Of a stretch of DNA of 64,000 nucleotides, positions 12,501-24,500 are shown piece by piece. The notes beneath the pieces were generated by a model, which saw only the letters and a program-made list of their open reading frames with translations, had not been told where the DNA came from and did no database searches. Location: positions 11,072,001 through 11,136,000 of the forward strand of contig NC_084774.1 of NCBI RefSeq assembly GCF_028858725.1. Direction: 5' to 3'. A program made the translations under genes and the position numbers. The DNA comes from Colius striatus (Eukaryota > Chordata > Aves > Coliiformes > Coliidae). The stretch's first letter is position 1; every line of letters starts with the position of its first letter.

Positions 12501-15500
12501 CAGAATTTAATCAGGACTTCAAACTTGTCCCTGCACCTGTAGTTCCTCTGGACTGTCCTGTCACAGCTCCCTCCAACCCTGCTTGGATCTCTGGAAAAGC
12601 TTTGCAGGTGGCACTGTGGTTAGAGGAGGCAGTGTGGAGACATGGGGGTGATTCACCAAGTCTCAAGACCTGACAGTTGTGCAATAAGAGCACCAATTTG
12701 GGCACTAACAAAAATATCCCAGCTGTGAGTGCTGGTGTTGGATGTAGGTTTTTATCTCTTTGTTCTCCTGTCTTGGGCCAGGCTGCTGTTATGTTTACCA
12801 GCCGGATCCAGACCCTGGGACGCTATGCTTTCATCCTCCACTACTACCAGCCCAACCATCCCACCTTCCCTGTGGAAGTGTTAATCAATGGTGGACGCAT
12901 CTGGCAAGGTGAGAGGAGCAGGGACCTGAGGGAAGCCTTGGAAAGCTTTTCATTGCCAGAGGATAACCATGGGTTCTGCAAGGGAAATGTGGGATCAGTG
13001 TACCTGTTGTCTTTTCAGGTCAGACCACTGCTAATTTCTGCCCACACGGCTATGGGTGCCGGAGCCTCGTTGTTTCTGAAGATCAGATTGTCCTGGATGT
13101 TACTGACAATGATCTGACTGTGGTTGTTCGAGTGCCAGAGGACAAGCAACTGTGGCTGGTGAGCCTCTGTCTGGGAAGCTCCCAGGGTTTGTTGGACAAG
13201 GCTCCAGCAAGGCTGGAGCTTGTCCTTGGATTTTTGTCACTGTGTAGCCACAGGAATGTTTCCCACCATCACTCCATTTGGGAACTGCCCAAGAAAGTCA
13301 TAGTCTCTAACCTTAGTGGTGTAGAACTGAGGGCAGAATTTGCAGAAGCAGCATCTGTATATGACAGTTATCCCTCAGCATGTGGTTTTGATAGCAGAAA
13401 AAGGCAGAGGTGGAAGCTGTTGCTCTGTATACATAGTTTGTGATAATGCAGAATAAGCCTTATTCTCACACCAGCAATATTTTGCACCCTCGTAGCATTG
13501 TTTGCCCAGGCAAGTCTCATCATGGGAGCAGGTAGCCTTGTTATCTCAGGCTACAGAACTAGAAGATTGTCTGAAATTCAGATTAATGGCTGAAAGACAG
13601 AACCCCTCATGTCTAGAAGTTTAAGCACAGCCAGTACTGCCCTGCTGGGGTATTCTGCCTGTTTTTTCATTCCAGTGAATTTGGGCGACTCCTCACATGG
13701 AGCATTAGATTAGATGGACCCTGATGGACAGATCCCAGTAGAGAGGTGACTCTGATCTTTCCAGTACATGGGCACTTTGTGTATTGTGTTCTATCCCAGC
13801 AAGTGATGAGCTGATGAGAAGTTAAGAATGCATTTACACTTTTGAGTGTTGTCTGTCTGGCTCAGCTAAGGAGCCTGGCTCATCCATCTTGTCCTTTCTT
13901 TGTAGGATTACATTCTTGTGGTGCCTGAGGACAGCTACAGCTCTCAGTACCTGCAGGAGGAACCCCTGGACAAGTCCTATGATTTCATCAGCAGCTGTGG
14001 CATCAACAGTTTCTACATCAAGTGAGACCTTGGCTTTGGCTGCCTGCTCTGCTGTCCACGGGCTGTGCATTCCTTGGAGAGCAAAACCCTCATTCCCTTC
14101 GTGTGTGGCAGGAGAGGGATCTGGTTAAGGCTTTCCTTTTCTGGTGACCATATATATGGGTATTTGGGGGATCTCAGTGTCACGGAGCAGTTCTTCACAC
14201 CAATTCAGTACTATTACTGCAGGAGGTCCTGCTGGATGTCGGGGTGTGGGGAAGCTGTGGGGATGTACAGCACAGTGATTCCTCCTGCCTTCCTCTGCAG
14301 CCCCAGCACATCGTCGAGGTTCTGCCGGGACTCTGCCATCTCTCTCTCCCTCTTCTACAACAACGGGGCCCAGCCCTGCGGGTGCCACGAGGCCGGGGCG
14401 CGGGGCAGCCAGTGCGAGCCCTTCGGCGGGCAGTGTCCCTGCAAGCCCAACGTCATCGGCCGCGAGTGCTCCCGCTGTGCCACCGGCTACTGGGGCTTCC
14501 CCAACTGCAGGCGTGAGTTGTCCCAGCTTCTGCTCTGCCTTCCCACCACTCTTACAGGGCTGAGGCTGATTTGGGAAATGGCTGCATTTTCCAGGCTTCA
14601 GAGCCCAGCTGCCCACAGAGCCCGGGTCCTGCTCCCCCAGTCACGGCTCCTCTTTCTGCTCCTTCCAGCCTGCGACTGTGGGACCCGTCTCTGTGACGAA
14701 GTGACAGGGCAGTGCATCTGCCCTCCCCACACCCTGAAGCCTGAGTGTGTGGTGTGTGAGCCCCAGACCTTCGGCTGCCACCCCCTGATCGGCTGTGAGG
14801 ACTGCAACTGCTCCCGGCCTGGCGTGCAGGAGCTGACCGAGCCGGGCTGCGACGTGGACAGCGGGCAGTGCAGGTGAGGGAGCCCTGGCTCCTGCCAGGG
14901 GACGGGGTTTGTTGGCAGATTGCAGGGAGGAAATGTGCAGGATGGGGAGTTCCTCAGCAGCACGTGGCCCTGCCGGTGTGGGTGATACTGTGAAAGCCCA
15001 GCTGCTCCTCCACAAGGTTTCTAACACCATGGCTCTTGTGTCCCGTCCAGGTGCAAACCCAACATCATCGGGCGCCAGTGTGACCTCTGTGCCCCTGGCT
15101 TCTACCACTACCCCAACTGCCGGCCCTGTGACTGCCACCAGGCTGGCACCGAAGCGAGCATGTGTGACCCAGTCACGGGGCAGTGTCACTGCAAGGTCAG
15201 TCCCTGGGTGCCTTCCCATGGTGTGGTTCTGCCCGGCTCGGGTCTCCGGTCCCTGCAGTACAGTTGGCTCAGCTTGGGTGGGCTGGGACTGCCTGGTGTG
15301 CCAGGAGGAAGCAGGGCTGGAGAAGGAGAATGGCTGAGTGCTGAGCTGCAGCCAGCCTGCTCCATGCAGTGGTGGGTTTAGAGCACTCTGAAAGATTCCT
15401 CCTCCCCATCTTTCCTGGCTATGAGGGCCCACTTTGGGCTGTCACTGGGGACACAGGCTCTCTGAGTCCAGCCCTGTGTCAGAGCCCATTGCAGGTAAAC

Positions 15501-18500
15501 CTGTCACCACTGTTGACTCCTGCATCTGTCTGACAGCACAGTAACCTAAACTGCTGCTGAGCTACCTGCTCCAGCCCCTTTGCAGGGCTCACAAGTGCTT
15601 TCTCCAGGTGAACTGAATGTTTGGGGGTGATATGCATGCAAACCACTTCAGGGACTGCTTCATCTGATTTCAGCATCACATCACTGTGCTTTGATCACTT
15701 GTATGGCTGTCTCTGTCCTTCACTAAAGTCTAATGAATTGCTGATGACACTGTTGAGCTCTGCTTGTCTGCCAGGAAAATGTGGAGGGCCCGAGATGTGA
15801 CCAGTGCCGCCTGGGGACGTTTTCTTTGGATGCCACCAACCCCAAGGGCTGCACCAAGTGTTTCTGCTTTGGTGCAACCGATCGCTGCCGCAGCGCTGAG
15901 AAGCACCGAGCTGAGGTGAGAGGGGCTGGGGCCATCAGAGCCTGCAGCTCAGTTGTCTTCCTGCCTGGCTCCCTGCTGCCCTTGGATCTCTATCCTTTGT
16001 AAGTCCTTCAGCCTGTGCTTTCAGTTCCTTTTCCTGGTCTCTGAGGTCACACAGGGTAGAAAGTCATGGCATGGGGGCACTGTTCTAGGTGGGAGGCAGG
16101 GGTGCTGCTCAGCTTTCCAGTGGCTCCACCCGGATGCATGTGGGGTGGTGAGCCTGTTATCGTCCTTTCTGCTGCTCTGGGACCTGCTCTTCTGCAGCAT
16201 CAGCACTCACATATACTCTGTGGCTCCACCAGAAGATGGACAGTTGCTCTTCCCCCACAGTTTGTCGACATGAGCGGGTGGCTCCTGCTGAGCAGCGACC
16301 GCCAGGCAGTGCCAGTGGTCCTGAGCCTGCGGGACCAGCTCCTCCACGCTGATCTCAAGAACCTCCTGGATGCCTACCAGGAGCTCTACTGGGTGGCACC
16401 CAGCTCCTACCTCGGGGACCGGGTAAGAGCACAGTGGCAGCTGGAGCACAGTAGGCACACCCGTCCCTGTCCCCAGCAGCACGCCTGCTGACAGCCGGTG
16501 CTGCTCCTGCTCTGCTGGGCCAGCTCACAGCAGCAGCTCACAGCTCCTGCTCTGCTGGGTGTGAGCTCACAGCAGCATGTGCATCTTGGCTCTCCCTTAG
16601 GTTTCCTCCTACGGTGGGTACCTGCGCTACGAGCTTCACTCCGACCCACGCAGAGGGGATGTTTTCATTCCCATGGAGTCCCGCCCCGATGTGATCCTGA
16701 AGGTGCAGCCTGAGAAACCCCCTGGTGCCCCCTGCTGCTGCATGAGCAGGATGAGGGTGGTGACTGACTGATACCTTCCTTGCTTTTCCCAGGGAAATCA
16801 GATGAGCATCATGTTTCTGGAAGGTACTTACCCTTCTCCCGGGGAGGTACACAAAGGCCGTCTGCAGCTGGTGGAGGTGAGTTTGCAGGCACAAGGGTGT
16901 ACCAGGTGCTGAAAGGCCAAACTTAACATGTAGACAGAAGGGACAATTGCTTTGAGCTCAGCATTTTAGGTGCTGCCTCTTGCAGGAGAACTGGCTGTGA
17001 AGATCCAGACTCTTACCTGTGCAAAGGGGAGCCATCCCAGCACCAGGGAGGCACCTCTCCAGGCTGCGATGGATGTTCAAGTGCCTGTGCTTCTTGCCAG
17101 TAACGTAAGGTCTTCTCTCACTAGGGTAACTTCAGGCACACAGAGACACATAACCCAGTCTCTAGAGAGGAGCTCATGATGGTGCTGGCAAACCTGGAGC
17201 AGCTGCAGATCCGGGCACTCTTCTCCCAGCTCTCTTCATCCGTGTCCCTGCGCCGCGTGGTCCTGGAGATGGCGACTGATTCAGCTACAGGCATCCGTGC
17301 CAGCAACGTGGAGCTGTGCTTTTGCCCAGCTAACTACCAGGGGGACTCCTGCCAGGTAAGGGTGAAAGCAAACATGCTACTCCAAGTAGAGGGGAGCCAA
17401 CCAGTCAGATTTTGGGTCTGAGACACCTCATGGTTGGTGCAGGTGGCAGCTGTGAGATTTAGATGTTTGTGCAAAGCAGTGGTGCTAGTGTACCAGCTTC
17501 CAAGCTGAACCCAATTGCAATTATGGTTTAGGGTGTGTTGTAGGAAGGAACAGCATTACGCAGGCTCCACCACAGCACCCCCCTCCTAGTCCCCTCCCAC
17601 AGCACACCTGGGAGAGGTGCATGAGCTACATCTGCCCTCTTGGAAGAGACATCACAGGAAAGTTGTTCAAGTGTTGCAAACCAAGATTACATGCATGCAG
17701 TACCTTGGAAGAGATCCTTCTGTCGTGGTAGTTATCTCCCACTGATGAGGAGCAGAAAGGAGCTGAACTGAAAAATCTCCAGTGTTGCTTTTAATCTCTT
17801 CTCCATCAGTACAAGCCTGTGGGAACTCTGTCATGGGAACTAAATTAGTTTCTTTGCTTTGCCTGAATGTATCAGGCTGTTTTTCAGACCTCTGGCTTTT
17901 TCTCTGTCCTCAGGAATGTGCTCCAGGTTACTACAGGGACACCAAGGGGCTCTTTCTGGGAAAATGCATCCCGTGTCATTGCAATGGCCACTCAGATCAG
18001 TGCCTGCCGGGCTCTGGGATATGCCTGGTAAGTAAACAATGTAGCAGCATGACATCTGGGAGTTCAAAAATCTGTGGCATGTGATTAAAAAGCTCTTCAC
18101 ATAGTAATGGACCTAGCAGGACTTCATCTGAATTAGAACATTAGCTTCATGTGCCATCTCAGGGGTGCTCCCACTCAGGGTCAGCTTAAGGTGCAAGACA
18201 GTTCTGGGCAAGAGGAAAGACTGAAGCATCCAGACACCTGGTGAGGAATTCTTTGTGCAACCCATCTCTTGCTGTCCGTGCTGAGCCTGCAGCCTGTCTT
18301 TTCTCTGCAGAACTGCCAGCACAACACAGAAGGAGACCACTGTGAGCGATGCAAGGATGGCTACGTGGGCAGCCAATCTGCTGAAGAGCCCCTGCAGTGT
18401 GTTGGGTGTCCGTGCCCTCTTTCAGTTGCCTCCAACAAGTAAGCACCTGTGGCTGGGACTGTTTCACCACCGGGAACCAATCTGTGCTGCACTGGGGCAC

Positions 18501-21500
18501 TGGCACATGTGCCCCAAACCATGTCCATGACCTCTGACCCAAGGCCCCAGCAGCCCACAAATGAGGGATCAGGTCCCCTGGCACCACGTCAGGGGTAACT
18601 GCACCTTCCTGTGTACCCCTTATCGTTCCAGTTTTGCCGTGGGTTGTGTCCATAAGGGCTCCAACACGCAGTGCCTCTGCAAGCCTGGCTACGCGGGACC
18701 CAGCTGCGAGCGGTAAGGGTGCTGGCACCCATCTCCTGAGAGCCTCACACACACTTGTCCCATGCAGCCACTGCTGTGGCACAAATTGTCCTAGTAAAGA
18801 CTGCAGAGGAAATGGTTGGCTCTGGCCTCACTGTGCTGTGTTCTGGCAGCATTTCTTTCCATCCTTTCCAGCCTGTGAATACTCTGTTGTCTCCACTGCT
18901 GAAACACTGTGTTTCCTGGGTGTATTACTCTGTGCTTTGCTTTGACTGGCAGTGTGGGATAAATGCACCTTTCTGGGGCAAAACACAAAGTACTTTGAGA
19001 TCCCTGAGGGCTGCAGCAATTAGAGGTGTTGGATGCTGGCACTGTAGTCATTGTTCAGCTCAGGCAGGGTGCAGGCAGGAGCTGGGGGGATGCCCCTGAT
19101 GCTCCTGCTGCTTTAACTTGCCCTGTTTCTCCAGGTGTGCCCCAGGATACTACGGCAATCCCTTGGTGATTGGCAGCTCGTGCCAGCCCTGCGACTGCAG
19201 CGGGAACACAGACCCCAACATGCTGTTCAGCAGCTGTGACCCGCTGACGGGCGCCTGCACGGGCTGCATGCGGCACACGGCCGGCACGCGCTGCGAGCGC
19301 TGCGCCCACGGCTACTACGGCGATGCCCTGGCAGCCAAGAACTGCACACGTGAGTGGGGGTGTCTGTGGAGCACAAGGCTGATGGGGAGCAGCTGAGGGA
19401 ACTGGGGGTGTTCAGCCTGGAGAAGAGGAGGCTGAGGGAAGAGATGTGGTTGATCTCTGCAACTCCCTGACAGGAGGATCAGTCTCTGCTCCCAAGTAAC
19501 AAGTGGTAGGACAAGAGGAAATGTGCTCAAGTTGCCCCAGGGGAGGTTTAGATTGGAGATGAGGAAGAACTTTTTCCCTGAGAGAGTTGTCAGCCCATGT
19601 CCCAGGCTGCCCAGGGAGCTGGGGAGTCCCCAGCCCTGGAGATATTGCAAAGCCGTGGAGCTGAGGTGCTGAGGGCCGTGGGCTTGGCAGGGAGAGGGGA
19701 GGTGGGCTTGGACTCAATCATCATAAAGGTCTTTTGTAACCAGAAGCATTATGCAGCTCTGTGGATGTGCTCAGTGCTTTAACCAGGCTGTACATTGCCC
19801 CACTGAGTCACATGCTTGGTTGCACACATTGCAGACATTTCTAAGGACAATAATAAGGAAAAAAACCACTCCAGAAACCTGCTCTCCAGCATCACAACTC
19901 CATAACTTTCAGTCCACCCCTGAGTGAGAGCTGCCAAGCTGCACTCAGGCTGCAACAGTCCTGCCCCAAGCAGCTCTTATGGCACTGACTCTCCCTTGAG
20001 TGTGTGGGTCTGCACAGCCCACTCCCAGCACTGCTCATCTCCCTCTGAGGAGCTGCAGCCACGTTGCAGCTCACAAGAGAGGGTTTACCCTGGATGAGTG
20101 TCATGGGAATAAGCTCCTGTCAGCAGGAGCAAATAAAAGGGGAGAGAGGCTCTGACTGGGATAGACAAGGGGGAAATGGGATTCACTGTTGGGAATAAAG
20201 TTTCTGAGTGGCTGAGTGGGCTCTTCAGTGTATAACTGGGCACATTTTTCTCTGGCAGAGTGTAACTGTTCGCCCTGTGGGACTGAGTCGTGCCACCCAC
20301 AAACTGGCCAGTGCTTCTGCAAGGCAGGGGTGACGGGCCAGCACTGCGACCGCTGCAAGGTGAGGGCTGCTGGGGAGGGGGCTGGCTGAGCTCTGGATGG
20401 CACTTCCAACCACCACCATTCTGGCATAGGAGTTTTGTGGTGCTCAGAACACCCCTAGAAAGCAAGGCTGGGGTCCCCCATCGCCTCTGCCTGCCCCGGG
20501 GGGAAGCACACAGGCTCCCTTGCTGAACAGGGCACCTGTGTCCCGCTTCTCCCCAGGAGGGATACTACGGCTTCGAGGGATGCTCGGGCTGCCGGAGCTG
20601 CGACTGTGCCGTGGGCGCTGTGGGGAGCAGCTGCCACGAGCAGACGGGGCAGTGCAGGTGCCAGCCCGGCGTCAGCGGCTCCCGCTGCCACCAGTGTGCC
20701 CCGGGCTACTGGGGCTTCAGCCAGAGCGGCTGCACAAGTGAGTCCTGTGGCCGGGGCTGCCTGTGTGGGAGCAGGGCAAGGCAGTGGGTGGCACGGGGTC
20801 TTGGCACATGGTTAAAGGTGGGAAACAACTCACTGCTCTCTGAGGCCTTGGGCATGAGTCATCAGTGATGTCAAGTTGCCCCAGGGGAGGTTGAGATTGG
20901 AGCTGAGGCAGAACTGTTTCCCTGAGAGGGGTGTCAGCCCCTGTGCCAGGCTGCCCAGGGAGGTGGGGGAGTGCCCAGCCCTGTGGCAATCCCAAAGCTG
21001 TGGAGCTGAGGTGCTGAGGGCTGTGGGTCAGTGCTGGGCTGGGCAGGGTGAGGGGAGGGCTGGGACTCAATCATCATAAAGGTCTTTTCCAGCCAGAGCA
21101 ATTCTGCGTGGCTGCATTGCACAGGGAAACCCGCAGCAGGGGCATGTAGATAACCAGAGATGCAATTGCACAGCTGGAATAAAACCACTGCTGCCCTTCT
21201 CTCTGGGGTGGCAACAGCTCAAACTGATGCCACGGGCCTTTCCCTGTTGTTAACCCCATCAGAGTGTGAGTGCAGAGGGGGCTCCTGTGACCCCCGCACC
21301 GGGGAGTGCACCTGCTCCAGCGGGCTGACGGGCAAGCAGTGCAACGTCTGCAGCAACCACAACGAGATCCTGGTGGCCAACAGCCCAGACAGCGTGAGGT
21401 GTGAAGGTCTGTGTGTGGCAGCCCTCGGTCAGGGGTGAGGGGACCCCTGGGACAGGGCCCGGCGCTGACCGCTCCGTTCCCCTGCAGTGTGCGACGGCTG

Positions 21501-24500
21501 CGTCCTGCTGCTGCTGGAGGATCTGCAGAGCATCGAGACGTCCTTCCCCTCCATCCGCAGCCAACTGGGCACCCTCAACGCCAGCTCCATCGCCTGGGCT
21601 CGCCTCCACGGCCTCAACAGCACCCTGGCCGCTGTCGCTGTACGGGGCAGGTTTACTGTCACTCTGTGCCCGCCTTTCCTGGTGCTCAGCCTCATGGCAT
21701 CCCTCTGCTTTGTTCCAGAATCAGCTCCGTGAGCACCAGAGAGCCAAGAACAAGGTCAGGCAAAGGGCTGACGAGCTGGAGGATGAGAATGTGGATCTCA
21801 CACAGGACCTGAACGCTCTGCAGCACAAAGTAGGGTATTTCTCCATCTTTCACCAGAGCACAAGTCCCTCCTTTTACCTAAAGTGAGCCATGAGGAGCCT
21901 AGTTGAGGCAGAGTGCTTCTCCTGCCCAGCCAGCACTAGGCTTGCACATCAGGCTTAGATGCCCATGCTGGATTACCTGCTTTCCTCCCAAACTAGATTA
22001 CCTGCTTTCCTCCCTTGGAGGGCTATTCAGCAACTTGTGATATTGATGGTTGTTTCTTGATTTATTACGTGCTCTTGAGGTGACTCCAACTTGAACCAGT
22101 AAAAATCAGGTCAAAAATATCTCCTTTATAGAAGGTTATGAGGAAGGAACACCAACATCTGGGTCTGTCCTGGATGTTTCTATGCTCCTGGGCCCTGTCA
22201 GCAAATGAGCTGATGTTTTATATTGTCACAGTCCTTGGAGGCCTCAGATTCCCAAGCCTCCTGTGCCTTTTGGGAGCATCTTTCCTGCTGATGGATTCAG
22301 AAAATGTACTCTCATGCTTAAACTAAGCCAGTGGGTTTTTGTTGTAGATGACAATGACTCACAGAGAAGCAAACCGTGTGGACCAGCAGAGCAGAGACAC
22401 TCACCAGAGGGGGGAGCAGCTCCTGCTAAATATCCAAAGCATTCAGAGAGGCATTGCAGGTAGGTAAAGAAGGGTCTCTGTGGGCATTTTCTGCTGGGAA
22501 TGCCACGCTCCGGCTTTCAAACAGCAACAAGTCCTGCTTCACTTGGGAAGAGCTGTGGAAAGTACAAATGAAGTCAAGTTCCCTTTAAAAATCTGACCTT
22601 TTTCTGTGACCAGGCTTGCTGTGAGTCCCAGCTGTTTGGCTAAACACAATCTTGGGAAAAAACACATTAAATTTGCATAAGTGTTACTGAAAGGCATAAA
22701 ACTGGAGTAAGCAGCACTACAGCTTTGAGAGAGATCCAGCAAAACAGGGAGTAACTGGATCTAGGAGAGGGAGTAAAGCCACAGAGTGATGCTTGGGGTG
22801 TAGCATGTGTTGTGGTCATGGCCAAGGATGTGGGACAATGCCTCTGAGTGATCTCAAGAGATTTGGGTGCCTGAGTGCTGCATGGCAGCTGCCTGCAGTC
22901 TGCTGAGGGTGATGTGAGAGGAGAAGGATCTTGGGGAATTAGAAGGGCTTAGGGTGGTCAATGCTGATGGAGGATGTGGATTTCTCTGCAGACTTGGTGC
23001 GACAGATGGCCAGGTTTGGGGCAGCCAACACCAGCACCACCTCCAGCGAGGAGTTCCGGCAGAAGATGGCTGAGGTGGAAAGGATGCTGAGGGAGATGAA
23101 GGAGCGGAGTCTGGGCAGCCAGGAAGAGCTGGCAAGGCACGAGCACGAGGAGGCTCAGAAGTGTGAGTCCATCTTGGTGATGGGACAGGGCTGAGCAGAT
23201 CCTCCCAGGTCTGGCTCTTCCTGATGGTCTGGTGGCTTAGAGCTCACATGGACACTACACATCATGGGCATGTTGGGAGCGTGCTGTTAATAAACAGGCA
23301 CCCTCAATGAGTTTTACACTAGTTTCAGAGTCCCCTGTGACAGTCCAACAATCTTGAACAAGATCCTGTGCAACGCAGGCTGAGGGAGGGAGGGAGGGAG
23401 GGTCACTTCTGACCTTGATACCTGCCCAGTGAGACCAGAGCCAGGCTCTTTTGCAGCCAAGCCTGCACAGTTCTCACCAGCTCCTCCCTCCTTAGTGCTG
23501 CATCGGGTGAAGAGCGAGCTGCACAGCCTCTGGCAGTCCAACCAGGACGTGGTGGACAGTGTGAGGGACCAGCTGGCACAGCACAGCTCCCGCCTGATGG
23601 ATCTCCGTGACGCCCTCAACGAGGCCGTGAACAAAACCAGGCAGACAGAGGATCTCAACAGCCTGAACCGAAACAACCTGGAGGAGAGCCAGGTAGACTT
23701 CACCATGGGTCCTGGACTGCTGGGCAGCAATGGGGGGAACCTACCCCAGCCCCACTGGTACCTAACCCTGTGTCTGTGTGTCTAGCAAAAGAGCCGTGAA
23801 CTCCAAAAGCAGCATGTGCTGGTGCAGGAGACCTTGAGGATGGCCAAGGACTCCCTGGCCCAAGTCTCTGACTTCCTACAGAAGATGGAGAGGGCAAAGG
23901 AGGTGAGTGATGGAAGTTCTTTGGCATGAGCAGAGCCCAAGGGGGTGGCGACAGCCCTCATAGAATCATAGAATTGTTTTGTTGGAAAAGACCTTTGAGA
24001 CTGAGCCTTAATCCAACAGTACCAAGCCCACCACTAAACCATGTCTCTCAGCACCTCAGCCTCAGGAGTGTTGTGTGTCCTTGCAGGCCTACGAGAAACT
24101 GGCAGCTCTGCTGGATGGGGCAAAGCTGCCCCTGACTGAGCGGGTCAAGAAGTTCTCCCCTGCCAGCAGCAAGATCCCCATTGTGGAGCAGGCAGAGGAG
24201 CACGCCCGGCTCCTCGATGAGCTCGCAAGGAACCTGTCCAGGTGAGGCACTGGTCCTGCCACCAGCCAGGGAAGCTCCTCCCAGAGCTGAGGATGGGAAA
24301 CCAGCCACATACTGTGTCAGGAGAGCAGCAGGGTACCATCCCCAAAGCTTTATACTGGAGCACACGTTGTGATGAGGAGCCCAAAGGGGTTTGTCAGTGG
24401 GGACACAGGCAAGAGCCTAATATGAATGATCTCTGTGGACTCAGTGGCTTTTTTTCCCACCACAGCATTATCCAGGGCACAAACCAGGATGGCTTTATCC

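Noticed and set aside
14641-15432. 263-codon minus-strand open frame across LE exons
   Set aside because: It is antisense to the LE repeats, whose cysteine-rich GC-biased coding keeps the other strand open.
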